A DNA stretch of 32,565 nucleotides from Bathymodiolus brooksi thiotrophic gill symbiont. Its GTDB lineage: Bacteria > Pseudomonadota > Gammaproteobacteria > PS1 > Pseudothioglobaceae. Position numbers and translations under genes: made by a program. Every line of letters begins with the position of its first letter. Position 1 is the first letter of the stretch. This document shows, piece after piece, positions 8,370 through 16,840 of this stretch. Under the pieces are notes generated by a model. That model was not told the DNA's origin, made no database searches, and worked only from the letters and a program-made list of their open reading frames with translations. The DNA lies in NCBI RefSeq assembly GCF_903642095.1, contig NZ_CAHJWD020000134.1, positions 1 through 32,565 of the forward strand, given 5' to 3'.

Positions 8370-10276
8370 TGAGCTACAAGACAATTATTGAAGATAACAT
8401 CGACATTTTAGTTGTTGGTGCAGGTTTAGGTGGCACAGGTGCTGCTTATGAAGCAAGATACTGGGGTCGTGACAAGAAGGTTATAATTGCTGAAAAAGCA
8501 AATATTGACCGAAGTGGTGCGGTTGCTCAAGGTCTATATGCGATTAACTGTTATATGGGTACACGCTGGGGCGAAAACAATCCTGAAGATCATGTGCGTT
8601 ATGCGCGTATGGACTTAATGGGTATGGTTCGTGAAGATTTGGCTTTTGATATGGCGCGTCATGTTGACTCTGCAGTGCATAAGTTTGAAGAATGGGGTTT
8701 GCCATTAATGAAAGACCCTAAAAGAGCAGACTTACCAGAAGGTGAACTTGGTAAAGGTGCTTATATGCGTGAAGGTCGTTGGCAGATTATGATTCACGGT
8801 GAATCTTACAAGCCTATCGTTGCTGAAGCTGCTAAAGTAAATGCCGATAAGACTTTTAACCGTATTATGGTAACACACTTGTTAATGGACGATGCTCAAG
8901 ACAACCGTGTTGCAGGTGCCGTTGGTTTCAATGTGCGTACAGGTAACTACCATGTCTTTAAATCTAAGACAGTTGTTGTTGGTGCTGGTGGTGCGTCTAA
9001 CATCTTTAAGCCGCGTTCAGTAGGTGAAGGTGCAGGTCGTGTATGGTATGCGCCATGGTCTTCAGGTTCTGCTTATGCATTATTAATTGAAGCAGGTGCG
9101 AAGATGACGCAAATGGAAAATCGTATCGTTTTGGCTCGATTCAAAGACGGTTATGGTCCAGTTGGCGCTTACTTCTTACACCTTAAAACTTATACTCAAA
9201 ATGCTTACGGCGACGAGTATGAGTCAAAATGGTTCCCAGAATTAGCAGAAAGAGTGGGCAAGGCATATCTTGATACTGAAAATCAACATTTCTCTCACAA
9301 GCCAATTCCAACTTGTTTGCGTAACCATGCCTTTATCTCAGAAGTAGCTGCAGGTCGTGGTCCAATTCACATGGTAACAGTAGAAGCATTCCAAGACCCT
9401 CATTTAGAAGAAGTAGGATGGGAAAACTTCTTAGGCATGACAGTTGGTCAAGCGGTATTATGGGCTGCAACAGACATTGATCCTAAATACATCAATCCCG
9501 AATTAACAACTTCTGAGCCGTATGTTATGGGTTCGCACGCTACAGGTTGTGGCGCATGGTGTTCAGGTCCTGAGGATATTTCAGGTAATATTCCTGAGTA
9601 TTTCTGGGGCTATAACCGTATGATGACCGTTGATGGTTTATTTGGTGCGGGTGATGCTGTTGGTGGCACACCGCATGCATTCTCTTCAGGTTCATTTACT
9701 GAAGGTCGCTTATCTGCGAAAGCTGCTTGTAAATATATTGATGATGGCAAAGCAAAAGGTATTAGTGTTTCACAAAAGCAAATTGACGATCGTAAGGCTG
9801 AGATTTATAAGCCTTTAGAAACTTACACAGTAGGTCGCAATGAAATCGTTGGTGGCACAGTATCACCAAGTTACATTTTGCCAATGCCTGGTTTACAGCG
9901 TTTACAAAAGTTGATGGACGAGTATGCTGGTGGGGTAACAGTTCAATATATGACTAATGACAAGCTTTTAAATATGGGTCTTCATAAGTTGAAGATTTTA
10001 GAAGAAGATTTGGAAAAAGTAGGTGCAGAAGATATTCACCAGTTGTTGCGTGCATGGGAGCTTAAGCACCGTCACCGCACTTCTGAGTGCGTGGTTCAAC
10101 ATACTTTGTTCCGTGAGGAAACTCGTTGGCCGGGTTACTACTATCGTGGTGATAAGATGAAACTTGATGATGAAAATTGGCATGTTTTGACGACTTCACA
10201 GCGTGATCGCACTACTGGTGAATACAAGATGGAGAAACAGCCATTGTATCACTTAGTTGGTGACAGCGAGAAGTAG
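8369..10276 (+). CDS. aprA: APS reductase alpha subunit (FAD)
   Basis: AprA oxidises sulfite with AMP to APS on an FAD. The 635 residues match the family. The N-terminal dinucleotide fold reads VVGAGLGGTGAAYEA, with its first glycine at 17. R257 in ARFKDGYGPVG and H390 in GSHATGCGAWC fit the substrate-binding arginine and histidine known from the Archaeoglobus enzyme. A second FAD segment reads LFGAGDAVGGTPHAFSSGSF. It is coupled to aprB by TAATG and ends before an intrinsic terminator. The gene is intact, with smooth G- and T-ending codons suggesting high expression. Confidence 0.98.
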   Translation: MSYKTIIEDNIDILVVGAGLGGTGAAYEARYWGRDKKVIIAEKANIDRSGAVAQGLYAINCYMGTRWGENNPEDHVRYARMDLMGMVREDLAFDMARHVDSAVHKFEEWGLPLMKDPKRADLPEGELGKGAYMREGRWQIMIHGESYKPIVAEAAKVNADKTFNRIMVTHLLMDDAQDNRVAGAVGFNVRTGNYHVFKSKTVVVGAGGASNIFKPRSVGEGAGRVWYAPWSSGSAYALLIEAGAKMTQMENRIVLARFKDGYGPVGAYFLHLKTYTQNAYGDEYESKWFPELAERVGKAYLDTENQHFSHKPIPTCLRNHAFISEVAAGRGPIHMVTVEAFQDPHLEEVGWENFLGMTVGQAVLWAATDIDPKYINPELTTSEPYVMGSHATGCGAWCSGPEDISGNIPEYFWGYNRMMTVDGLFGAGDAVGGTPHAFSSGSFTEGRLSAKAACKYIDDGKAKGISVSQKQIDDRKAEIYKPLETYTVGRNEIVGGTVSPSYILPMPGLQRLQKLMDEYAGGVTVQYMTNDKLLNMGLHKLKILEEDLEKVGAEDIHQLLRAWELKHRHRTSECVVQHTLFREETRWPGYYYRGDKMKLDDENWHVLTTSQRDRTTGEYKMEKQPLYHLVGDSEK

Positions 10277-10324
10277 GAATCTTACTTAACAAAGGCTTTT
10301 AATAAGTTTTTGTTGGAAACGATG

Positions 10325-10352
10325 AAAAACCAACATTCTTATGTTGGTTTTT
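10325..10352 (+). terminator. intrinsic terminator of aprMBA
   Basis: The arm AAAAACCAACAT pairs with ATGTTGGTTTTT around a TCTT loop and runs into a T tract, 48 bases after the aprA stop. Confidence 0.85.
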
Positions 10353-10365
10353 TATTTTGTTTAAA

Positions 10366-10413
10366 GAGACCTTTATATGCATTGAGCAAATACTCAGTGT
10401 ATATAGCGGTCTC
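10366..10413 (+). promoter_or_regulatory. long hairpin in the leader of the 118-residue gene
   Basis: GAGACC (10366-10371) pairs with GGTCTC (10408-10413). Inside a 2x2 internal loop, 10374-10386 pairs with 10393-10405 over 13 bp with two G-U pairs and a six-base loop (CAAATA). It lies between the apr terminator and the next gene and is followed by A7, so it is not a plus-strand terminator. It could be a structured 5' leader or a minus-strand terminator. Confidence 0.5.
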
Positions 10414-10442
10414 AAAAAAATAATTTAGCTAAGAATAAAAAA

Positions 10443-10799
10443 ATGAATATTATTGAAAAAACAGATGAAGAGATATTGGCAGTTGCCAACCCATTTTGGA
10501 ATGATTTGGTTAAATACTCTAATAATAAAAATTATGGTGCATTTACTCGAAATTTTTCTGAAGAAATGCTTCGTGGTGCCAATGAAATTGAAATGGGCAA
10601 ACAATTTGCTCGTAGTAAATTAACCAAAGGCTTAGAAAAAGACCCTGAATATTTGGGTATGATTCGTCGTGGTGAGCATGTAACTGTGCTTTATAAGCAA
10701 ACCAATAAGAATATGTCAGGTAATGAATATCTTGGTCGTTTAGTATTGGGTTATAACGAAGATAATGATATTAAAATCTTCGGTGCTACTATTTTTTAG
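10443..10799 (+). CDS. unknown 118-residue protein downstream of aprA
   Basis: I do not recognise this family. The product is soluble, without signal peptide or membrane segment: a helical N-terminal half (KTDEEILAVANPFWNDLVKYS) and a beta-like C-terminal half (HVTVLYKQ...YLGRLVLGYN). The pattern resembles small SnoaL/NTF2-like folds, but no diagnostic residues are seen. It has no strong ribosome binding site; an A-rich stretch precedes ATG 10443. It ends 2 bases before the FKBP-like gene, so the two form an operon, reached through the hairpin leader after the aprA terminator. A link to APS reductase is suggested only by position. Confidence 0.8.
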   Translation: MNIIEKTDEEILAVANPFWNDLVKYSNNKNYGAFTRNFSEEMLRGANEIEMGKQFARSKLTKGLEKDPEYLGMIRRGEHVTVLYKQTNKNMSGNEYLGRLVLGYNEDNDIKIFGATIF

Positions 10800-10801
10800 C
10801 A

Positions 10802-11317
10802 ATGAGTAAAATGGTCATTGAAGATGGTAAATTTGTTGAATTGACTTATAAAGTCATTGATAAAAAAACCAAAGATGTGTTATCTGAAGTTGAGTTCCCG
10901 CTCGGTTACATACAGGGGATTAGTGAAGTTTTGTCATCTGAAGTAACGGCAGAATTGGTAGGTCAAGAGCAAGGCGATGTGATTGAGTTGCCTATTAACT
11001 GCGATGAAATCTATGGTCCTAGAGATGAATCATTGGTTTTTATTGACCATATTGACAATGTGCCAAAAGAATATAGAAAAATCGGTATGACTGTTACTAT
11101 GGAGAATGAAGCAGGCGAGCCTAAAGATTTTATCGTTACTCGTGTTGATGAGAATTCAGTTACTGTTGATGGTAACAATCCAATGTGCGGCAGAGAAGTT
11201 GTTTTTATTCTACAAGTTATTACTGTGCGTGAGCCAACTGATGAAGAAGCCACTGCTGGTGGCCCAATTGAAGATACACCAGTGTTTGATATGCCAAATG
11301 CTCGCAAAATTCACTAA
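10802..11317 (+). CDS. SlyD-like FKBP-type peptidyl-prolyl isomerase
   Basis: The 171-residue product fits the SlyD-type FKBP family: ELTYKVIDKKTKDVLSE opens the FKBP strand, FPLGYIQG precedes the inserted flap, EIYGPRDESLVF follows, and VDGNNPMCGREVVFILQV closes the fold, like VDGNHPLAG in SlyD. The histidine-rich metal-binding tail of E. coli SlyD is missing; the tail here is short and acidic, ending MPNARKIH. SlyD relatives help fold or metallate enzymes. With the apr genes upstream, help in maturing an iron-sulfur or flavin protein is possible but only inferred. It sits 2 bases after the upstream gene and 18 bases before the next one. Confidence 0.85.
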   Translation: MSKMVIEDGKFVELTYKVIDKKTKDVLSEVEFPLGYIQGISEVLSSEVTAELVGQEQGDVIELPINCDEIYGPRDESLVFIDHIDNVPKEYRKIGMTVTMENEAGEPKDFIVTRVDENSVTVDGNNPMCGREVVFILQVITVREPTDEEATAGGPIEDTPVFDMPNARKIH

Positions 11318-11335
11318 TTTAAGGTATTTAATATT

Positions 11336-11677
11336 ATGGCAATAGACTTTATCCAATCTGAAATTGACACCATTAAAAAGCATATTGATGGACGCTGGCA
11401 AAAGAAAGACCATGGTGTGCATATGGGTGATATTGAAGTTGGTGGCGAAGAAAAGCCAGCAGCAGTTTGGGAAGACGGTTATTACACTTTTGTGGTTCTT
11501 AAGATAGCAGATGGCAAGTATAAAAATATGTTTTACTTTATGCGTGATAAGCGTTTTGACACTGGTGTAGATGAGTATAACGACCTAGATGAATGCGTTG
11601 ATTCAATTATGAAAGCACAGGCTGATTTTTCACTCTCAAAGAATACCAAGGGCTTAAAGGTGGAAATTAATAAATAG
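11336..11677 (+). CDS. unknown 113-residue protein, third gene of the set
   Basis: I do not recognise the family. It is a small soluble protein rich in charged and aromatic residues (YYTFVVLKIADGKYKNMFYFMRDKRF), with an amphipathic C-terminal helix (DLDECVDSIMKAQADFSL) and no signal peptide. The start has a TAAGG element 10 bases upstream. It closes the three-gene run after aprA and is followed by a bidirectional terminator. Role unknown; its stable place behind the FKBP-like gene suggests shared expression. Confidence 0.8.
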   Translation: MAIDFIQSEIDTIKKHIDGRWQKKDHGVHMGDIEVGGEEKPAAVWEDGYYTFVVLKIADGKYKNMFYFMRDKRFDTGVDEYNDLDECVDSIMKAQADFSLSKNTKGLKVEINK

Positions 11678-11698
11678 TTTTTAGATTTTCTAGAAAAT

Positions 11699-11724
11699 AA
11701 AAAAGGTGCGTAAGCACCTTTTTT
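11699..11724. terminator. bidirectional intrinsic terminator
   Basis: AAAAAAGGTGC pairs with GCACCTTTTTT around a GTAA loop. It has a T run on both strands and lies between the convergent 113-residue gene and hppA, so it can end both. Confidence 0.88.
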
Positions 11725-11742
11725 ATTGAGAATGATTTTTTA

Positions 11743-13740
11743 TTATAGCAGTGGAATAATCATAATTGCTACAATATTCATAATCTTGATGAGTGGATTA
11801 ATGGCAGGGCCTGCTGTGTCTTTATAAGGGTCGCCTACAGTATCCCCCGTGATTGCCGCTTTATGTGCATCGGAGCCTTTACCGCCACAATGTCCATCTT
11901 CAATGTATTTTTTGGCATTGTCCCATGCACCACCGCCAGTGGTCATGGAGATAGCAACAAAGATACCTGTAGCAATAGAGCCAATTAATAACCCGCCTAG
12001 TGCTTCAGCACCTAATAATAAGCCAACGGCTATTGGGAATAAGATAGGCAGGAGGGAAGGCACAATCATTTCTTTAATAGCGGCTTGGGTGAGCATATCT
12101 ACGGCCTTAGAATAGTCGGGTTTTTGTGTGTAATCCATAATGCCCGGCATTTCTTTGAATTGTCTGCGCACTTCATTGACGATACCGCCGGCCGCACGAC
12201 CCACTGCCTCCATTGCCATTGCACCAAATAAATAAGGCACTAAACCACCTAAGAATAGACCAATAATTACTTTGTGATTTGACAAATCAAAGGCAATGTC
12301 TTTGAATTTGGCTAATTGCCCTAATTCATGCGTAAAGTCAGCGAACAACACCAAGGCCGCAAGACCAGCAGAGCCGATTGCATAACCCTTGGTCACTGCT
12401 TTGGTGGTATTACCAACCGCATCTAGTGGGTCGGTAATGTTACGAATTTCTTCGGGTAGTTCTGCCATTTCAGCAATACCACCTGCATTATCAGTAATTG
12501 GACCGTATGCATCTAAGGCAACGATAACGCCAGTCATTGATAGCATTGCTGTTGCAGCAATGGCAATGCCGTATAAGCCACCCAATGTGTGTGCACCCCA
12601 AATACTGGCACATACTGCCAAAACTGGCAATGCAGTGGATTTCATTGACAAGCCTAGCCCAGCAATAACATTAGTACCGTCGCCTGTCAGTGAAGCTTCG
12701 GCGATGTGTTGCACGGGTGAATGCTCAGTTGAAGTATAGTATTCGGTAACTACGACCATCACTGCCGTTAATACTAGACCAATGAGCGATGCATAGAATA
12801 AATTCATACTCATACTCATATTATCGGTGATGAAATAAAAGGCAATACCTGCCAATACTGCAGAGACAATCAAACCTTTGTAAAGTGCACCCATAATAGA
12901 ACCACCTTCGGATACTTTGACAAAGAAAGTGCCGATAATTGAGGCAATAATTGAGACTGCACCTAAGGCTAATGGATACAGAATTGCATTCTCGCCTAGG
13001 TTCAAAACACCAGCCAACATCATTGTTGCAATAATAGTAACGGCGTAAGTTTCAAATAAGTCGGCTGCCATACCTGCACAGTCGCCTACATTGTCACCCA
13101 CATTGTCAGCAATCACAGCAGGATTGCGTGGGTCATCTTCGGGGATACCAGCTTCAACTTTGCCAACAATATCTGCACCAACATCTGCACCTTTGGTAAA
13201 GATACCGCCACCTAATCGTGCGAAGATTGAAATCAATGAGCCACCAAAAGCAAGCCCGATGAGTGCGTGTAACGCCTCTTTTTGTTCAATGTCAAAAGCC
13301 AATAAACCAGCATAAAATCCAGAAACACCTAGAAGTGCCAAGCCAACAACCAGCATACCTGTTATTGCACCGCCTTTGAAGGCAACTTGGAAGGCAGCGT
13401 TTATACCATTTTTAGCCGCCTCGGCGGTGCGAGAGTTTGATTTTACCGATACATTCATACCAATATAGCCCGTGGCACCTGATAATACTGCACCAATCAA
13501 GAACCCGATACCAACTGGTACGCCGAGAAAATAGGTGATAATAATAAACAAAACCCCACCAACTACACCAATCGTTGAATATTGACGATTGAGATAGGCT
13601 TTTGCCCCTTCTGCGATGGCATCGGAAATTTCCCTCATTTTATCCGAGCCAGCGGGCTGTTTGTTAATCCAACTAATGGTAATTAAACCGTATATAACGG
13701 CGATGATTGAAACGCCAATTGACATTGATAGTGTATCCAT
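11743..13740 (-). CDS. hppA: H+-translocating membrane pyrophosphatase, K+-independent type
   Basis: HppA couples hydrolysis of PPi to proton pumping, or makes PPi from the proton gradient. The product from ATG 13740 has 665 residues and about 16 membrane helices. The PPi-binding signatures [18 protein letters not shown] and [18 protein letters not shown] are intact. K447 and T450 in [10 protein letters not shown] are the residues that mark the K+-independent, H+-pumping class; the K+-dependent class has Ala at the first position. ATG 13740 is chosen over the upstream in-frame start at 13752 because GGGGGGAG lies 3-10 bases before it. With pfp nearby, PPi probably serves as an energy currency here. 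Confidence 0.96.
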   Translation of the reverse strand: MDTLSMSIGVSIIAVIYGLITISWINKQPAGSDKMREISDAIAEGAKAYLNRQYSTIGVVGGVLFIIITYFLGVPVGIGFLIGAVLSGATGYIGMNVSVKSNSRTAEAAKNGINAAFQVAFKGGAITGMLVVGLALLGVSGFYAGLLAFDIEQKEALHALIGLAFGGSLISIFARLGGGIFTKGADVGADIVGKVEAGIPEDDPRNPAVIADNVGDNVGDCAGMAADLFETYAVTIIATMMLAGVLNLGENAILYPLALGAVSIIASIIGTFFVKVSEGGSIMGALYKGLIVSAVLAGIAFYFITDNMSMSMNLFYASLIGLVLTAVMVVVTEYYTSTEHSPVQHIAEASLTGDGTNVIAGLGLSMKSTALPVLAVCASIWGAHTLGGLYGIAIAATAMLSMTGVIVALDAYGPITDNAGGIAEMAELPEEIRNITDPLDAVGNTTKAVTKGYAIGSAGLAALVLFADFTHELGQLAKFKDIAFDLSNHKVIIGLFLGGLVPYLFGAMAMEAVGRAAGGIVNEVRRQFKEMPGIMDYTQKPDYSKAVDMLTQAAIKEMIVPSLLPILFPIAVGLLLGAEALGGLLIGSIATGIFVAISMTTGGGAWDNAKKYIEDGHCGGKGSDAHKAAITGDTVGDPYKDTAGPAINPLIKIMNIVAIMIIPLL

Positions 13741-13768
13741 TACTCCCCCCATGATAGTAATTGGATGA

Positions 13769-13797
13769 ATTATAGCTCAATTATTTATAAATGGAAA
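13769..13797 (-). promoter_or_regulatory. promoter candidate for hppA
   Basis: On the minus strand TTTCCA (13797-13792) and TATAAT (13774-13769) are 17 bases apart, inside the 60-base gap upstream of hppA. The leader would be about 22 bases. hppA may therefore be transcribed on its own. Confidence 0.5.
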
Positions 13798-13800
13798 GTA

Positions 13801-14961
13801 TTATTTATCCCAATACTTAGTTTTGATGCCGTGACCTAAATCTGCTTCAACCAATCTTGAGCGGAGTTTGAGCAATTTTTCAATCAGTGCAGGCTCAGAT
13901 TTTTCATAACCCTTTGCATCTGGCGTGCGTTTTACCACCACGCCTAAAAGCTCAGTAATGGCGTTGCCGATTGAGTTCTGCGAGATGGTAACCACCAATC
14001 TGCCTTGGTCATCACGATAGATAAGTTGTTTAAATGCGGGTTGCCAGCGAATAGAAGTTGCGTATCTGGCATCTGCAATGCACTGGTCTCTGACTTTTTT
14101 TGCTGCTGATAAAAAGCAGTTATTAAACAGCAGCGTTTTTTCAATCTCTTTAGTAAAATAGGCGTTATCTGGCACGCCAGAATTGCGACTTGATACTTGG
14201 GCAAAAAAAGTGCGGTAAAAATCTAAGAAACCCTTGAGCACTAAATCATATTCTTTCCAAAAATCGATATTTTTCAAGCTACCAATGCCACCGCTGATTT
14301 CCCAGCTAGGTAATCCCTGTGGGTATCCAGTTAAGGACAATCCAGAGGCTTCGCCAACAATGGGTTTTAGTATTTTCAAGTCAAGTGAGGACAAAAACTC
14401 TACATAAACATCCTGCATATAAGCGGCAAATAAAGAATGTTGTCCGCCATCGGTTAAGTTTGGGTTATTTGTATCCGCTACTTTGGCATCCTTAAGTTGT
14501 TGTTTGTCAAATACAATAAAGTGATTATGCAGCATACGAATACTTGGCACGCCAGGGGAGGTAATTGGCCAAGTAGAATCAAGCGAAGCCTCGCCCGCTA
14601 AAACAAGATGTTTCTCAGGGTCGGGATAGTGTTCTAGCATAAAAGCAATCACAATTTGGTTCATACGATTCCAAACCTTTCTAACATTGTTAGGCAGCTG
14701 CGTACGGCGTACTGGGCGACCTAGGGGGTTTAAGATGCTTTTCGAGGTGTTATAAATAATAGAACAATCAAATTCATTAGAGTGCCCTAACGCTTTTCTA
14801 TAAAGTAGTAAGTCTTCAGCATTGGTTAATAAGCCGTTATTATTGGTTAAATCCGCTAAGTTTTCAGGCGAATTAAAAAACTCATTTGGCTTCATTCCCT
14901 CAGGGACATCGAGTGGAATAGGACGAAAGGGGACGCTAATTTCTCTTGGGCCAATTGACAT
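13801..14961 (-). CDS. unknown 386-residue protein between pfp and hppA
   Basis: I cannot name this family. The product is soluble, with no signal peptide or membrane helix, and full-length looking. Notable segments are a proline-rich N-terminus (VPFRPIPLDVPEGMKPNEFF), NPLGRPVRR, LVLAGEASLDSTWPITSPGVPS directly followed by RMLHNHFIVFD (an H-x-H in a hydrophobic strand), and LTGYPQGLPSWEISGGIG. The H-x-H strand recalls HIT/GalT-type nucleotidyl transferases, but the usual third histidine is not evident, so this is weak. It starts at ATG 14961 behind AAGGAG and lies 60 bases before hppA and 92 bases after pfp on the same strand. The context suggests PPi or sugar-phosphate metabolism. Confidence 0.88.
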   Translation of the reverse strand: MSIGPREISVPFRPIPLDVPEGMKPNEFFNSPENLADLTNNNGLLTNAEDLLLYRKALGHSNEFDCSIIYNTSKSILNPLGRPVRRTQLPNNVRKVWNRMNQIVIAFMLEHYPDPEKHLVLAGEASLDSTWPITSPGVPSIRMLHNHFIVFDKQQLKDAKVADTNNPNLTDGGQHSLFAAYMQDVYVEFLSSLDLKILKPIVGEASGLSLTGYPQGLPSWEISGGIGSLKNIDFWKEYDLVLKGFLDFYRTFFAQVSSRNSGVPDNAYFTKEIEKTLLFNNCFLSAAKKVRDQCIADARYATSIRWQPAFKQLIYRDDQGRLVVTISQNSIGNAITELLGVVVKRTPDAKGYEKSEPALIEKLLKLRSRLVEADLGHGIKTKYWDK

Positions 14962-14996
14962 ATTGTTTTACTCCTTATTTATGTAAAGGTCTCAAT

Positions 14997-15031
14997 AAAA
15001 AAAGGTTTATGCCACTTGCGTAACATAAACC
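14997..15031 (-). terminator. intrinsic terminator behind pfp
   Basis: On the minus strand GGTTTATG (15031-15024) pairs with CATAAACC (15011-15004) around a 12-base loop and is followed by T7 (15003-14997). It lies between the pfp stop and the 386-residue gene, so read-through must be partial if these genes share a message. Confidence 0.72.
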
Positions 15032-15053
15032 CCCTTAAATTTATAGACTGAAA

Positions 15054-16298
15054 TTAAACTTCAAATGGTGGTAATTTCTTCTCTACCATTTCTTTTTTCA
15101 TCACCACATAATCTGGCAAGCCATTTTTGTATGGTGGGTAATCTTCGCCTTCGATAAGTGGCTGTAAATATTCACGACAGGCATCGGTAATACCAAAGCC
15201 ATCATCAGAAATATAGTCCATTGGCATCATTTTTTCAACATTCGCAATGTCTTTTAATTCACCCATGCCAATTTCCCAAGTATAAGGGTTATTTGAGGTT
15301 CTAATTACCGCAGGCATAACTGAATTTTTGCCTTCCATTGCTAAGTTTACTGCTGCTTCACCTAATGCATAAGCTTGCTCAACATCAGATTTAGAAGACA
15401 AGTGGCGTGCTGCACGCTGTAAATAGTCTGCTACTGCCCAGTGGTATTTATGCCCCAATGCGTCTTTAATTAAGTTAGCAACTACGGGTGCTGCACCACC
15501 GAGTTGTGCGTGACCAAAGTCATCACGAGTGCCTTGTTCAGCAAGGAAACGGCCGTCTGCCCATTTTGTACCTTCAGAAACCACAATTGTGCAATAACCA
15601 AATTCTTTAACATTGGCATCAACTTTGGCTAAGAATTTTTTCTCATCAAAATCTACTTCTGGGAACAAAATTACTACTGGAATTGAATCGTCAACCAAGC
15701 CACCTGCTGCTGCAATCCAGCCAGCATGACGACCCATCACTTCTAAAACAAAAATTTTGGTTGAAGTAGCACACATAGAGGCTACATCAAAACTTGCTTC
15801 CATAGTAGAAACGGCAATATATTTCGCAACAGAGCCAAATCCTGGGCAATTGTCGGTTACTGGTAAATCGTTATCAACTGTTTTTGGCACATGAATTGCT
15901 TGAATTGGATAGCCCATAGACTCAGATAATTGAGAAACCTTTAAACAAGTATCGGCTGAATCGCCACCACCATTGTAGAAAAAATAGCCAATATCATGTG
16001 CTTTAAATACTTCAATTAATCTTTCGTATTCCGCTTTATTATCTTCCAAAGATTTCATTTTATAACGACAAGAACCAAAGCCACCAGAAGGTGTGTGCTT
16101 AAGTGCTGAAATATCAGCATCAGATTCTTTAGAGGTGTCAATTAGATTCTCAGTCAACGCTCCAATAATACCATTTTGACCTGCATAAACCGTGCCGATT
16201 TTGTCTGAATGCTTGCGTGCTGTTTCAATCACACCACAGGCAGAAGCATTAATTACGGCAGTTACACCACCAGATTGTGCATAAAAAGCGTTCTTCAT
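15054..16298 (-). CDS. pfp: PPi-dependent 6-phosphofructokinase
   Basis: The enzyme transfers phosphate between PPi and fructose 6-phosphate reversibly. In autotrophs of this kind it is proposed also to act on sedoheptulose phosphates and replace fructose/sedoheptulose bisphosphatase. The 414-residue product has GGGDS at 110-114: D113 occupies the site where ATP enzymes have Gly, which marks PPi use. PKTVDND at 138-144 gives K139 and D142, and MGRHAGW follows. ATG 16298 (MKNAFYAQSGG) is preferred over the upstream in-frame start at 16334, because AGGAT lies upstream and the family begins at this point. No fbp or glpX gene appears in the window. Confidence 0.95.
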   Translation of the reverse strand: MKNAFYAQSGGVTAVINASACGVIETARKHSDKIGTVYAGQNGIIGALTENLIDTSKESDADISALKHTPSGGFGSCRYKMKSLEDNKAEYERLIEVFKAHDIGYFFYNGGGDSADTCLKVSQLSESMGYPIQAIHVPKTVDNDLPVTDNCPGFGSVAKYIAVSTMEASFDVASMCATSTKIFVLEVMGRHAGWIAAAGGLVDDSIPVVILFPEVDFDEKKFLAKVDANVKEFGYCTIVVSEGTKWADGRFLAEQGTRDDFGHAQLGGAAPVVANLIKDALGHKYHWAVADYLQRAARHLSSKSDVEQAYALGEAAVNLAMEGKNSVMPAVIRTSNNPYTWEIGMGELKDIANVEKMMPMDYISDDGFGITDACREYLQPLIEGEDYPPYKNGLPDYVVMKKEMVEKKLPPFEV

Positions 16299-16333
16299 TT
16301 GTTGTATCCTTTTGACATTATAAAAAACCGTCA

Positions 16334-16339
16334 ATTATA
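16334..16339 (-). promoter_or_regulatory. -10 candidate for pfp
   Basis: The minus strand reads TATAAT here, about 35 bases before ATG 16298. The -35 region (CATAAT at 17-base spacing) is weak. Confidence 0.3.
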
Positions 16340-16458
16340 CAGTGAGACTTTTAGCCATTATGAATAATCAAGCAAAATATCATTTTTTATAAGGGGGTGC
16401 AAAAGCGTGGGTCAATAGGTAAAAAAATGCTTTTAGCGTTTTAGTATTAGACCTTCAA

Positions 16459-16789
16459 TCAGAATTTTTTATTCATTTGCACTTGAAGCTCTATATAAAG
16501 CATTCGGTAAAATTTGTCCTCGCCTAACACCTCAAATTGGGCGATATTTTTAACAAACATCTGTGCAAAATTTTCGGGATAAAGTTTGTGCCATTAATGA
16601 CCATTTGGCTATCTCTGTGCTTTCAATAGAAAACTTATGCAAAATTCGGTCTGCACTTTTCTCCAGAGTTAATAAGGTTCTGCCGCTCTTGTAATCAAGG
16701 AGAGGAAACAAGTATGAGAAAAATGGACTGGCTTGAAAGTGCATATAATCAGTGCGGCTAAGCCAATGACCACCCCACATGAACTTCAT
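16459..16789 (-). pseudogene. decayed fragment resembling M15 D,D-/L,D-peptidase
   Basis: The minus frame from 16789 reads MKFMWGGHWLSRTDYMHFQ, which resembles the C-terminal WGGxW...DxxHF(Q/E) zinc-site segment of VanY/M15 peptidases. The catalytic N-terminal domain is absent upstream. The frame runs to a stop at 16550, but protein-like sequence (HKLYPENFAQMF...FYRMLYIELQVQMNKKF) continues in another frame to a stop at 16459-16461, which points to a frameshift near 16595. This remnant fills most of the 541-base gap 16299-16840; nothing else gene-like was found there, apart from the pfp promoter candidate and the terminator at its other end. Confidence 0.5.
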
Positions 16790-16790
16790 T

Positions 16791-16809
16791 AAAACCCTCT
16801 TTTGAGGGT
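16791..16809 (-). terminator. short intrinsic terminator behind the GNAT gene
   Basis: On the minus strand ACCCTC and GAGGGT form a 6-bp stem with an AAAA loop, followed by TTTT (16794-16791 region). It lies 32-50 bases after the GNAT stop and ends the cysS-to-GNAT run. Confidence 0.45.
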
Positions 16810-16840
16810 AAAAATTGAATTTTGTTCATTACCTATGTTT

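Noticed and set aside
10397..10420. plus-strand terminator at the GGTCTC hairpin
   Set aside because: The stem is followed by A7 rather than T, so it cannot be an intrinsic terminator in the plus direction.
13801..14961. GalT/HIT nucleotidyltransferase identity for the 386-residue protein
   Set aside because: Only one H-x-H strand is visible and the surrounding family motifs are missing, so I left it as unknown.
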